DNA from: Kordiimonas sp. SCSIO 12610
GTDB lineage: Bacteria > Pseudomonadota > Alphaproteobacteria > Sphingomonadales > Kordiimonadaceae
Length of the DNA stretch: 64,000 bases
Assembly: GCF_024398015.1 (NCBI RefSeq)
Contig: NZ_CP073747.1
Span: 506,501-570,500 of the forward strand
Reading direction: 5' to 3'
Shown here: positions 7,894-16,674 of the stretch, one piece after another
Position numbering within the stretch: position 1 is the first letter of the stretch
Layout: every line of letters begins with the position of its first letter
Made by a program: the position numbers and the translations under genes
Notes under the pieces: model-generated
Database searches by the model: none
What the model saw: the letters and a program-made list of their open reading frames with translations, nothing else
What the model was told of the DNA's origin: nothing

Positions 7894-9600
7894 ATGCGTT
7901 TATCAATTACTTTATCATTGGCTATATTGGGTGCTGCTGTTACGGGTGCTTTATCTTATCCATCCTGGGCAGATGATGGCCCCGGTGTCCATGTGCGGCA
8001 AGAGCATAAAATTGGATCGGCCCCGCATGGTAGCTATCTTGATAATGATACGCTTTATGTAGCCCTGTCTGGTGATGATGCTATCATTGGATTGGACAGT
8101 GAAACCCTTAAGCAAAAATCAAAGTGGCAGGTTGCGGGTACACCGCTTGATATAATCAAGATGGGTGATGATTGGCTTGTAACGGCTTTTGGCAGTGATG
8201 AATTAATCGAAATCAAAGGCAGCAGCGGCCAGGGTGGTGCGCGCTGGAAGGTTGGAAAAGGGCCTTCGCTATTTGCACCCAGAGTGGTTGACGACAAAGC
8301 CTATGTGGTTAGTGAATTTGCTGATCAATTGACGGTTTTCAATTTGAAGGATCGCCGGATTGAGAAAACCTACAAAACAGGCAAGAGGCCGTATCCTGCT
8401 GATGTGACCAAAGATGGTGTTCTCGCCTTCATCCCGAACCGAACCGATAGCACGGTAACGGTGATTGATCTGTTATCTGAACAAACGGTATCCACTGTTA
8501 ATGTATGTAAAAACCCTGAGGGTGGGGCGTTAACGAATGACGACACAACATATTATGTCGCTTGCGGCGGCGACAATAAGGTTGCGTTGATCAACACAGC
8601 GTCTTTTGACGTTATTAAAACCATAGAAACGGGAATTGGAGCGCGACCATTTTCAGTGGCTATGAGCGATGATGGCAACCTTGCTTTTGTCAATAATGCG
8701 GGGGGCAAAACCTTATCGGTTATTGATACAACAAGCCGAAAAGTTGTTGATACTGTTAAGGTCGGTGAGCAGCCTATTGTTATGCGCAGGTCTGCTGGGA
8801 CGCTTTATGTTACAAATGAGGTTAGCGGAACGGTGTCCAAAATTTCAGTTCCACAAGCGCAGTTGCGTACTAAAAACGGTGTTAAAAATGAAGTTATTAT
8901 GCTTGGCATGATCCATAGCGGACATAATACAAGTGATAAATACTCACTCCCTTTCCTGACAAAGTTGATCAAAGACATCAAACCTGACTATGTGTTTACG
9001 GAAATCCCACCAAATCGTCTTGAAGCTGCTTTGGATGGTTTCAAGGCAACTGGCGAATTAAGCGAGCCACGAGTACGTCGCTTTGCTGAATATATTGGGG
9101 CCTTGTTTCCTTTAACAAATGAAATGGACTTTGAAATTATCCCAACAGCCGGCTGGAATAGCTATATGGCAGGATACCGCAGGGATGCGTTGAAACGGAT
9201 TGAAAATGATCCAAAGCGCAAAGCAGAATGGACCGAATATGAAGCCGCAAACAAATGGATGGATGAAGCCATTGGGGAGCGGGGTGATAATCCTTATTTT
9301 ATTCACACCGATGAATATGACGCGATAACAAAAAAGGGGTTAGAGCCCTATGATCGTTTGTTTAATGATGAATTGGGAACTGGTGGTTGGACAACGATTA
9401 ACAAAGCGCATTATGCCCTGATTGAAGAGGCGCTCAATAAATACTCAATGGAAGGTAAGCGAATTTTAATCACGTTTGGCGCTGGTCATAAATACTGGTT
9501 TTTAGAACAGTTACGAAAGCGAAACGATATTGATCTTTTGCCTGTTTCACCATTTCTGGACGCTGCTGGTGGTACTGCGTTCAAAGGTGAGGATGATTAA
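7894..9600 (+). CDS. Exported YVTN-type beta-propeller fused to a TraB/TIKI-like domain
   Basis: 568 residues. Residues 1-26 are a signal peptide (cut near SWA-DD). Residues about 30-330 hold six or seven beta-propeller blades with the YVTN flavour (TDSTVTVIDLLSEQTVSTV, NNAGGKTLSVIDTTSRKVV, TLYVTNEVSGTVSKI). From about residue 333 the protein changes: LGMIHSGH (337-344), FTEIPPNRLEAAL (E370), and FGAGHKYWFLEQL (G529-H532) match in order the GxxH, E and GxGH positions of TraB/TIKI/ChaN-like proteins, a superfamily with membrane metalloprotease members (TIKI) and uncharacterised bacterial members. The propeller could bind a partner or substrate for the C-terminal domain. The second domain call rests on motif order only. 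The next gene starts 1 base after its stop. Confidence 0.7.
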   Translation: MRLSITLSLAILGAAVTGALSYPSWADDGPGVHVRQEHKIGSAPHGSYLDNDTLYVALSGDDAIIGLDSETLKQKSKWQVAGTPLDIIKMGDDWLVTAFGSDELIEIKGSSGQGGARWKVGKGPSLFAPRVVDDKAYVVSEFADQLTVFNLKDRRIEKTYKTGKRPYPADVTKDGVLAFIPNRTDSTVTVIDLLSEQTVSTVNVCKNPEGGALTNDDTTYYVACGGDNKVALINTASFDVIKTIETGIGARPFSVAMSDDGNLAFVNNAGGKTLSVIDTTSRKVVDTVKVGEQPIVMRRSAGTLYVTNEVSGTVSKISVPQAQLRTKNGVKNEVIMLGMIHSGHNTSDKYSLPFLTKLIKDIKPDYVFTEIPPNRLEAALDGFKATGELSEPRVRRFAEYIGALFPLTNEMDFEIIPTAGWNSYMAGYRRDALKRIENDPKRKAEWTEYEAANKWMDEAIGERGDNPYFIHTDEYDAITKKGLEPYDRLFNDELGTGGWTTINKAHYALIEEALNKYSMEGKRILITFGAGHKYWFLEQLRKRNDIDLLPVSPFLDAAGGTAFKGEDD

Positions 9601-9601
9601 G

Positions 9602-10207
9602 ATGACCTGGATTCAAACAATTTCATTCGCTTCGGCTACGGGTAAATTAAAGGATATTTATAAACGTGTAACCGGCCCGGATAATAATGTTGATAATATC
9701 CTTATGGCGCACTCGCTAAGGCCTCATACGCTTGAAGGGCATATGGCGATTTATAAAGCCGTTCTCCACCATTATGGCAATTCTATTCCAAAATGGATGC
9801 TTGAGGTTCTCGGTGTCTATGTCAGCCTCATGAATAACTGTACATATTGTGTGGAACATCACTTTTCAGGGTTATCAAGGCTTTTGAAAGACCAAGGAAA
9901 GGCGGACCAAATTAGAAGTGCTCTTGAAGAACATGCACCTGATTTGGCGTTAGAGGCAAAATATGTTGCTGCTTGTCAGTATGCGAGGAAACTTACAGAA
10001 AATCCGAAAGATATGAGCGAATATGATGTACGTTCGCTCAAAGATGCAGGTTTTGACGATGGTGAAGTGTTGGAAATTAATCAGGTCGTTGCTTATTTTG
10101 CTTACGCAAATCGCACTGTACTTGGACTTGGCATCAATACCGACGGTGATGTTATCGGGCTTTCACCCAACTCTTCGGAGAACCCTGATGACTGGTCACA
10201 TTCCTGA
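9602..10207 (+). CDS. AhpD/carboxymuconolactone-decarboxylase-like peroxidase-related protein
   Basis: 201 residues from the ATG at 9602 (GAGG 9 bases upstream; a second ATG at 9593 is also in frame). The motif C80-x-x-C83-x-x-x-H87 (NCTYCVEHH) preceded by an all-helical ExxxxxxSLMNN segment is the AhpD-family redox motif, in which the two cysteines cycle between thiol and disulfide. Length and the ILMAHSLRPHTLEGHM opening fit the uncharacterised peroxidase-related branch of the family. No signal peptide, so it should be cytoplasmic, whereas the protein encoded immediately upstream is exported. The tight spacing indicates co-transcription with the propeller/TraB-like gene. Confidence 0.85.
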   Translation: MTWIQTISFASATGKLKDIYKRVTGPDNNVDNILMAHSLRPHTLEGHMAIYKAVLHHYGNSIPKWMLEVLGVYVSLMNNCTYCVEHHFSGLSRLLKDQGKADQIRSALEEHAPDLALEAKYVAACQYARKLTENPKDMSEYDVRSLKDAGFDDGEVLEINQVVAYFAYANRTVLGLGINTDGDVIGLSPNSSENPDDWSHS

Positions 10208-10409
10208 AGATCAAGGGCTATAGGGACGGTTATTAAATCGGTTGAGTTGCAAATATTCACTTTGTCGCATGAACTAAACCGCTCACCCCATTTTAGTCGG
10301 GTTGTTGACGTTGCTTCGCTACAAGCAACTGGGAAGTTACATAATAGCGTTTTTATGTTTTTAGTTTACACGATGGGGATAGATTTTGGGGTGGTGGAGT
10401 TCAACGAGT

Positions 10410-12503
10410 ATGCTCGGTAATAATAAGAAAAAGAGCCTATTGTTGTGTATTTTATTGGGTAGTACGAATGTTACAGCACTGAACGCATATACTATCGAAG
10501 ATGATACAACCGAAGCAACGTCGCAAGAGACAAGTAAAGACGGTGGTGAAGACGGAATTGTCGTCTATAAACCTGAATTTTTTGATCAATATTTTCCGGT
10601 AACTGCTCTTGATATGGTGAACAGGGTTCCCGGGTTTGCGATTGACCGTGGCGGTGACGTGCGTGGTTTTGGCGGTGCTGCGGGTAATGTTCTGATTGAT
10701 GGTAAACGCCCCAGTACAAAATCAGATAATATTGAAGACTTGCTTAGCCGTATTAGCAAGGGAAGCGTTGAACGTGTCGAGCTTATTCGCGGTGCTACGG
10801 GCGGTCTCGATCTTGGTGGGCAACAAACCGTTGCTGTGAATGTGGTGCGTAAGGATGATGCTGGTGGGGCTATTCCCTGGGAACTTAGTTTTCTGGGTAG
10901 CCGCGCAGGTTTTGTGCCGCGACTAAATGTGGCTTACAGCAATGAAATAAACCGAACCAGCTATACCATCGGCCTTGAAGGGCGACAGTTTATTTTTCAG
11001 GAAAGAGGCGATGAAAACCTGATTAACTTTGCTGGCCCTAACGAGCTTCGTGAAGAGGTGGAAGATGGCCGATTCAGACGCTTAAGCCTGGATATCAAAA
11101 CCGAGACTGGTTTTGATAATGGTGATATTTTCCGGCTTAATTTTCGAACCAATCGCCGCGGATTTGACGGTGAAGAAAATTCCGATAGGACGCCTGAAAA
11201 TCAGGGCTCAAGCGATTTGTTTCTACAAATTCGCGATAATTCCAACAATGACTTTGAGGTCAGCAGTGATTACGAGCATGATTTCTCAGAAAATTTTGCG
11301 ATCAAGGTTATCGGTCTTATCAACCGACAGTTCCGGGAAAACCTCTCTACGCTTGATATTGACCGCGCTATTGGTGAAGACACGATTAACCAGTCTATTT
11401 CCGACACAACGGAAGGTGAGACTATAGGGCGTCTCGAATTTGATTGGAATGGTTGGAAAAATCATACAATCCAGTTCGGCGGTGAAATCGCCCAAAACTT
11501 TGTTGATAGTGACTTCCAGCTTTTCAATAATGGTGAAGAAATTCCATTACCTGGTTCAAATACGAGAGTGAGTGAACTGCGGGGTGAACCTTTTATTTCT
11601 GACTCGTGGTCGCTGAATTCAAAGCTAACGGCTGATCTGTCGCTTGCTGTTGAAATATCAAGAATTCAGCAAACGGGTGACGTAGAAAACAGCAGAACCT
11701 TTGTTTTTCCAAAACCACGTTTATCCTTTACTTATGTACCAACATCGCAGAGCCAGTGGCGACTGCGTTTAGAACAGGAAGTTGGGCAGCTAAACTTCTT
11801 TGATTTCGTAAGCTCTGCTAACTTTGATGATGCGGACCTTGATTTTGGCAACCCTGATCTGCAACCGGATAGAACGCTTGTCGCTGAAGCAGCTTATGAG
11901 CGCCGCTTTGGTGAAATTGGTGTTGTCTCGTTGACAGTGTTTTATAATTACGTTCAGGACTTGATTGATTTAATCCCGACAAGTGCAACAACGGAAGCCA
12001 CAGGTAATATCGGAAATGGCACGCGGTACGGCGTCGAAGTTGGCTTTACAACTCCGTTTGATTTTATCGGCCTCTCTGATGCGCGTGTGGATGTGAATTA
12101 CCGAATACAGGGCTCAAGTGTCACCGATCTCGTAACGGGTGAAAGCAGACGGTTTTCGAACGAAAGGCCGCAATCGATTGAAATTGACTTCAGGAAAGAA
12201 CTGCCTGGACTGCGTTCTGCAACAGGATTCCGGTACTTTGACCGAAATGACTCGCAGTTTTTTGGTGTTGATGAATTTGTAGTTCAGGAAAACAATGATA
12301 CTCGGTTTAGCATGTTTTGGGAAACAACCTTGCCTGCTGGTATTAAGGTGCGCGGTGAAGTGAATAACCTATTTAATACCAATGAATCGCGTGTACGAAC
12401 CGTCTTTAACGGTTCCCGTTCGCTTAGCGATGTCTTGTTCATAGAAGATCAATTGAGAACTCAGGGCACTGAATTTTTCCTAACCGTGAGCGGTGTTTTT
12501 TAG
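10410..12503 (+). CDS. TonB-dependent outer-membrane receptor
   Basis: 697 residues from ATG 10410, with GGAG at 10396-10399; a TTG eight codons earlier is possible but weaker. A signal peptide ends near TALNA, followed by an acidic linker, a TonB box candidate DGIVVY at about residue 47, and a plug domain (FDQYFPVTALDMVNRVPGF, GAAGNVLIDGKRPS, VERVELIRGAT). The rest is barrel, ending in an aromatic FFLTVSGVF, the usual outer-membrane assembly signal. It belongs to the receptor group with a VLI(D/N)G(K/R)RP plug motif that is frequent in sphingomonads and other marine alphaproteobacteria and whose ligands are mostly unknown. The exported amidohydrolase gene follows 114 bases downstream, so peptide-related ligands are plausible. 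Confidence 0.92.
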   Translation: MLGNNKKKSLLLCILLGSTNVTALNAYTIEDDTTEATSQETSKDGGEDGIVVYKPEFFDQYFPVTALDMVNRVPGFAIDRGGDVRGFGGAAGNVLIDGKRPSTKSDNIEDLLSRISKGSVERVELIRGATGGLDLGGQQTVAVNVVRKDDAGGAIPWELSFLGSRAGFVPRLNVAYSNEINRTSYTIGLEGRQFIFQERGDENLINFAGPNELREEVEDGRFRRLSLDIKTETGFDNGDIFRLNFRTNRRGFDGEENSDRTPENQGSSDLFLQIRDNSNNDFEVSSDYEHDFSENFAIKVIGLINRQFRENLSTLDIDRAIGEDTINQSISDTTEGETIGRLEFDWNGWKNHTIQFGGEIAQNFVDSDFQLFNNGEEIPLPGSNTRVSELRGEPFISDSWSLNSKLTADLSLAVEISRIQQTGDVENSRTFVFPKPRLSFTYVPTSQSQWRLRLEQEVGQLNFFDFVSSANFDDADLDFGNPDLQPDRTLVAEAAYERRFGEIGVVSLTVFYNYVQDLIDLIPTSATTEATGNIGNGTRYGVEVGFTTPFDFIGLSDARVDVNYRIQGSSVTDLVTGESRRFSNERPQSIEIDFRKELPGLRSATGFRYFDRNDSQFFGVDEFVVQENNDTRFSMFWETTLPAGIKVRGEVNNLFNTNESRVRTVFNGSRSLSDVLFIEDQLRTQGTEFFLTVSGVF

Positions 12504-12617
12504 GCCTAGGGTTTCTGGCTTTATCACAAGTCTGTTATTTTTGGCCTGTTTCCTTTTGATCAGCACAAGTTTCGCATAGGCTGCGCACAACTCTTGAAAG
12601 TGGGTAAGGGGTTTAAA

Positions 12618-13940
12618 ATGGGTAATCATAAATTCATGACGCGATTGACCGCAATCATATGTGCGCTCGCTACATTGTCATTCACAGCAAAAGCGCAGGT
12701 TGTTTTCGATGATGTTAACGTTTTAAACATTGAGCACGGCACCGTTGATGAACATCAACGCGTTGTTGTTGACGGTGACCGCATTATTGCAGTTGGATCA
12801 AAGAGCGTTATCAGTATCCCGTCTGGTGCACGCGTGGTTGATGCTAGTGGCAAATATTTGATGCCGGGTCTCGGTGAAATGCATGGTCACATTCCACCCA
12901 TTACATCTGGCAAACAGGCGATTGCGGATACTCTTTTCCTCTATGTATCAAACGGCGTTACGACCGTGCGTGGTATGCTTGGTTCCGAGGGCCAGCTTGA
13001 ATTACGCAAGCAGGCAAATAGTGGTGAAATCACTGCACCCACACTTTACCTGGCTGGGCCAAGTTTTAATGGAAACTCTGTCACATCCCCAGAGCAGGCA
13101 AGCGCTAAAGTTCTAAAACAGGTTGACGAAAGTTGGGACCTTTTAAAGGTTCACCCTGGCCTTACACTGCCGGAATATCAGGCGATGGCAAAGACTGCGA
13201 ATGAGGCGGGTATTGAATTCGGCGGCCATATCCCTGACCAGGTTGGCCTTTTGAATGCGCTGAGTGTAAGCCAGCGCACAATTGATCATTTGGATGGATA
13301 TATCCCCTTTGTTGAAGGCGCTCATAAGCTTGCAGACGATGCAAAGCTCGTAGAGGCGGCAAAATTAACCCGTGAAGCTCGGGTAGGGGTGGTACCAACA
13401 ATAGCTCTTTGGAAGGTGTTGTTGCGGGCAGATAATCTGGACCGGCTAAAGGCCTTACCAGAGCTGAAATATATGCCCAAAGCAACGCGTGAGGGCTGGA
13501 TTAATTATTATAAGCAACCACAGAATATTGCATTTCTGCGTGGAAGTGCTCCTGAAATTCGCCACCAAAATCGCCTTAAATTATTGAAGGTATTATCTGA
13601 TGAAGGCGTTGAAATCCTTTTTGGAACAGACGCGCCTCAGGTGTTTAGTGTACCGGGCTTTTCTATCCATAATGAAATGGCAACAATGCAAGAAGCCGGA
13701 ATGACACCACAGGAAATCCTAAAAAGTGCTACACTTGCGGTTGGCAACTATTTCAAGACTAAGGATCGTTTCGGGCAAGTCAGGGCCGGTTATCGGGCAG
13801 ACCTGATATTATTGAATGGTAACCCGCTGACTGATCTTGAATATATGAAAAACCCTGCTGGCGTTGTTCAACGGGGACATTGGCTTGACCGTAAAACCAT
13901 AGACACAGAACTTGCAGCAATTGAAGCAAGATATAAATAA
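12618..13940 (+). CDS. Exported amidohydrolase (imidazolonepropionase-like group)
   Basis: 440 residues from ATG 12618, which has AAGGGG six bases upstream; the frame opens earlier at a TTG without a site. Signal peptide to about residue 23 (FTAKAQ). The metal ligands of the amidohydrolase superfamily can be followed: EMHGHIPP (HxH), LLKVHPG (candidate carboxylated Lys), FGGHIPD, IDHLDGY, and FGTDAPQ (catalytic Asp). C-terminal RAGYRADLILLNGNPL closes the small beta-sandwich. Relatives studied in related bacteria hydrolyse Xaa-Pro or other N-capped dipeptides outside the cytoplasm. It follows the TonB receptor on the same strand, suggesting linked import and processing. Two other exported family members are encoded at 17339 and 55555. 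Confidence 0.88.
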   Translation: MGNHKFMTRLTAIICALATLSFTAKAQVVFDDVNVLNIEHGTVDEHQRVVVDGDRIIAVGSKSVISIPSGARVVDASGKYLMPGLGEMHGHIPPITSGKQAIADTLFLYVSNGVTTVRGMLGSEGQLELRKQANSGEITAPTLYLAGPSFNGNSVTSPEQASAKVLKQVDESWDLLKVHPGLTLPEYQAMAKTANEAGIEFGGHIPDQVGLLNALSVSQRTIDHLDGYIPFVEGAHKLADDAKLVEAAKLTREARVGVVPTIALWKVLLRADNLDRLKALPELKYMPKATREGWINYYKQPQNIAFLRGSAPEIRHQNRLKLLKVLSDEGVEILFGTDAPQVFSVPGFSIHNEMATMQEAGMTPQEILKSATLAVGNYFKTKDRFGQVRAGYRADLILLNGNPLTDLEYMKNPAGVVQRGHWLDRKTIDTELAAIEARYK

Positions 13941-13990
13941 TTCTAAGACTTAAATTTATTGGGCAACATATAAACTAAGGACCAGACCTT

Positions 13991-14833
13991 ATGATGAAGA
14001 TGATAATGAAAGCGACGCTTGCAGCAGGAACACTGATGTCGGCAACAATGCTTGCAAATGCGGATTTCGACGCAGAGACAGAGAAAAAGTTTGATGCAGT
14101 TCTCGCAGGAAAACACAGAAGCGAAGGCAATGTAGCGCGTGACAAGTATCGCCACCCTAAAGAAACGCTGGAGTTCTTTGGCGTGAAGCCGGATATGACT
14201 GTCGTGGAAATTTGGCCTGGTAGTTATTACACAGAAATTCTTGCGCCGTTTTTGCGTGAAGAAGGCAAGTATGTTGCAGCAGTAAGCAGCGCCGTTAACG
14301 GCAGCGCCCGTGCTCGCCGCGGGATGGCTGGTTATTTGAATACACTTGTTGAAAAAGATGATGTTTTGGGTGCAACCCATGTGTCAGAATTTACATACCC
14401 GGATAGCCTGACAACGGTTCCAGCTGGTACAGCTGATATGGTTTTGACTTTCCGTAATGTTCATAACTGGATGGGTGCAAAGGCAGAATATGGAATTTTG
14501 TCAGCAGCCTTTAAAGCATTGAAACCAGGTGGCATTTTAGGTGTTGTTGAGCACCGTCTTGATGGCGGCGAAGGCGTTGAAGAAGGCCAGAATGCTCGCC
14601 GTGGTTATGTGCGTGAAGGATATGTCATCGAAGTTGCGCGTTCGTTAGGCTTTGAGGTCGTGGATGCAAGCGATGCAAACGCGAACCCAAAAGATAATAA
14701 AAACCACCCACGCGGTGTTTGGACGTTGCCTCCGCGTTTCGCGCTTGGTGATCAGGACCGTGAAAAGTACGCGGCTATTGGCGAATCTGATCGTTTCACA
14801 TTGAAATTCAAAAAACCGGAACAGACTCGGTAA
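13991..14833 (+). CDS. Exported class I methyltransferase-fold protein
   Basis: 280 residues. A signal peptide (residues 1-24, ending MLANA-DF) precedes a Rossmann-type methyltransferase core: TVVEIWPGSYYTEILAPFL stands at motif I (the canonical VxDxGxGxG is altered to EIWPGSYY), then TADMVLTFRNVHNWM, LKPGGILGVVEHR and a C-terminal beta hairpin region. This matches a widespread proteobacterial family annotated as SAM-dependent methyltransferase whose members carry signal peptides. S-adenosylmethionine is not known to be available in the periplasm, so either it binds something else or SAM reaches it by an unknown path. Start ATG 13991 with AGGA about 10 bases upstream. A clear terminator follows. 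Confidence 0.82.
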   Translation: MMKMIMKATLAAGTLMSATMLANADFDAETEKKFDAVLAGKHRSEGNVARDKYRHPKETLEFFGVKPDMTVVEIWPGSYYTEILAPFLREEGKYVAAVSSAVNGSARARRGMAGYLNTLVEKDDVLGATHVSEFTYPDSLTTVPAGTADMVLTFRNVHNWMGAKAEYGILSAAFKALKPGGILGVVEHRLDGGEGVEEGQNARRGYVREGYVIEVARSLGFEVVDASDANANPKDNKNHPRGVWTLPPRFALGDQDREKYAAIGESDRFTLKFKKPEQTR

Positions 14834-14860
14834 TTTGAATTTTAAATCGCATGATTTAAG

Positions 14861-14895
14861 AAAAGCGCTTGAAAGTTTTCAGGCGCTTTTTTGTA
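14861..14895 (+). terminator. Intrinsic terminator after the exported methyltransferase-like gene
   Basis: AAAAGCGC-TTGAAA pairs with TTTCA-GGCGCTTTT around a short loop (14861-14890), followed by TTTTTTG. It also isolates the ornithine decarboxylase leader from upstream transcription. Confidence 0.85.
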
Positions 14896-14989
14896 TTTTA
14901 TTTTCCAAAAATTGCGTGCACGCTGGATAAAAACCATTTGTATCGTCGCGATGTATTTTTTTGCTTGAAAAATCCACAGAATTTCATCA

Positions 14990-15349
14990 TAGAGTTCCGC
15001 TTAGACGTAAAGCGCACGTGCCACGACGCTATCTGCTTAAGGCAGTGCTAATGGGACAGTACGGGAGGCGGCGCAAACGTTCTTTTGTTGGTTGGACTTG
15101 AAGCCTGATGGCTTACTGATTGATGGAAGGAGTTTGCTCGTGGCAACCCTGATCGAAAATAAAACAAAGCGCTTTGACCCTGCATTCAATTTGCAATCAT
15201 TCATATCGCCTGATCTTTTTAAATACTTCTCGTTTGTTTTGAAGCTAAGCCATACGGGCGCACGCTAATCGCGTGCTCGTGTGTTCCCTGCAAGGGGTAG
15301 CCCACACCGCTAAAGTATCCGTATTTTCTTCTGATATCCGAGACTCGTT
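14990..15349 (+). promoter_or_regulatory. Candidate speF-type RNA leader of ornithine decarboxylase
   Basis: About 360 bases with no long ORF before the decarboxylase gene. Several strong local hairpins are visible: AAGCC-TGAT-GGCTT (15101-15114), GCACGC-TAATC-GCGTGC (15260-15276) and GTGTG..CCC-TGCAA-GGG..CACAC (15279-15307). A long conserved leader called the speF motif is known upstream of ornithine decarboxylase genes in alphaproteobacteria, so position, length and target match; I cannot run a covariance search. A possible promoter TTGAAA-N17-CATAGA lies at 14965-14993. A short ORF (15140-15268) sits inside. Confidence 0.6.
15140..15268 (+). CDS. Candidate 42-residue leader peptide in the ornithine decarboxylase leader
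   Basis: A GTG codon at 15140 stands 8 bases after the strong ribosome binding site GGAAGGAG (15124-15131), stronger than that of the decarboxylase gene itself. The frame runs 42 codons and ends ...LSHTGAR-stop at 15266-15268. Its stop codon lies in the loop of the hairpin GCACGC/GCGTGC. The peptide is basic with a Phe-rich middle (DLFKYFSF). In enterobacteria the unrelated speF gene is controlled by the ornithine-sensing arrest peptide SpeFL, which also ends in Ala-Arg; this one lacks the His-Ile-Arg-Arg sensor motif I recall for SpeFL. Whether it is translated is unproven. Confidence 0.45.
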   Translation: MATLIENKTKRFDPAFNLQSFISPDLFKYFSFVLKLSHTGAR

Positions 15350-16594
15350 ATGAGCGATAGTTTTTACACAGGCGCTTCCTGGCAAGCCCCAACAGCTGAC
15401 AATCAAAACACGCATGCGGTGGTATATTTGCCCCATTATGCGTCCATGCAGTTAGCGTTGGAGCATCTGGACCCAAACGATTCGGTCAATGTATTGTTTC
15501 CCGAGGTTCTGGAACATTATGCGAGTGAGTTCGTCAATCGCTTTCCGGGCGATGTTTTATATGCAGTAAAAGCCAACCCGCATCCTTATGTTTTGAAAAC
15601 GCTCTGGAACGCAGGCGTGCGATATTATGATGTTGCGTCCCTTCGTGAAGTCGAGCAGGTGGCACAACTGCTGCCACAGGCAAAACTCTTTATGATGCAT
15701 CCGGTTAAATCTCGTAAAACGATCCTGCGATCATATGAGTTGGGTGTTCGGGAGTTTGCCTTCGATGATATGAGCGAGCTCGAGAAGATCAAACAGGAGC
15801 TACCTGACGCGCTTGATCTCTCATTGCACCTTCGCCTGTCATTACCGTCTGAAGATGCAGCATATTCACTAGAAGGCAAGTTCGGTGCTAGTTTTGAAAT
15901 GGCTGGTCCATTGATAAAAGCAGCAAAGGCATTTGCAAAGTCAGTTGGCGTCACATTTCATGTTGGTAGCCAGTGCATGGACCCAGATGCCTATCGGCGT
16001 GCGCTTGCGCTCTTGCGGGATCTTCTCGATAACGAAGGTTTAGAACTTGATAGCGTTGATGTGGGCGGTGGGTATCCTGTAAATTATCCTGGAATGGAAG
16101 CACCAGACCTTGGTCAATATTTTGAAGTGATCAAAAATGCACTCCATGATTTTGGTTTTGCTGGCCACAAGGTTCTCGGTGAACCCGGGAGGGCTTTGGT
16201 CGCGGAAGGGGGCTCAACTCTTGTGCGTGTAGAAATGCGTCGGGGTAATGAGCTTTATTTAAATGATGGAACTTACGGGGCGCTCTTTGATGCAGGATCA
16301 CCCAAATGGCGTTTTCCTGTCTCAATACTTACAGGGGACGGCCGTGAAACACAGGGCGCATTAGAGGCCTTCAGTTTCTGGGGGCCAACATGCGATGCTA
16401 TTGACCATATGGAAGGGCCGTTTTTGTTACCAGCGGACATTCAGGAAGGCGATTGGATTGAAGTTGGAAACCTGGGGGCATACGGCCAGACCATGGCAAC
16501 AAAATTTAATGGCTTTTACGCAGAACACACAATCACCGTCGATGAAGAGCCCATTGTATGGCGTGGTCCAATTGGCTCGGTAATATCTGGATAA
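15350..16594 (+). CDS. Ornithine decarboxylase, PLP fold type III (possibly also acts on lysine)
   Basis: 414 residues. Alanine-racemase fold decarboxylase: the PLP lysine is in LYAVKANPHP, the PLP phosphate-binding glycines in DVGGGYPVNYP, then GEPGRALVAEGG, and the active-site cysteine loop WGPTCDAIDHMEG, which is the ornithine decarboxylase signature, followed by GNLGAYGQTMATKFNGF at the C-terminus. Decarboxylation of ornithine to putrescine starts polyamine synthesis. Alphaproteobacteria use this eukaryote-like form rather than the large fold type I enzyme. The ribosome binding site is weak (CGAGA), which fits control through the leader upstream. Some family members also decarboxylate lysine; sequence alone does not decide. 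Confidence 0.9.
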   Translation: MSDSFYTGASWQAPTADNQNTHAVVYLPHYASMQLALEHLDPNDSVNVLFPEVLEHYASEFVNRFPGDVLYAVKANPHPYVLKTLWNAGVRYYDVASLREVEQVAQLLPQAKLFMMHPVKSRKTILRSYELGVREFAFDDMSELEKIKQELPDALDLSLHLRLSLPSEDAAYSLEGKFGASFEMAGPLIKAAKAFAKSVGVTFHVGSQCMDPDAYRRALALLRDLLDNEGLELDSVDVGGGYPVNYPGMEAPDLGQYFEVIKNALHDFGFAGHKVLGEPGRALVAEGGSTLVRVEMRRGNELYLNDGTYGALFDAGSPKWRFPVSILTGDGRETQGALEAFSFWGPTCDAIDHMEGPFLLPADIQEGDWIEVGNLGAYGQTMATKFNGFYAEHTITVDEEPIVWRGPIGSVISG

Positions 16595-16674
16595 ATGTAA
16601 TCAATATTGCAAACAATTGACAGCGGATACATTTCATACTGTATTTATACTCTAATAAATTGAGTATAATTATT

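Noticed and set aside
16617-16670. Promoter TTGACA (16617-16622) with TATAAT (16665-16670) before the lipoprotein gene
   Set aside because: The two elements are 42 bases apart, far from the 16-18 expected, and the second would leave almost no leader.
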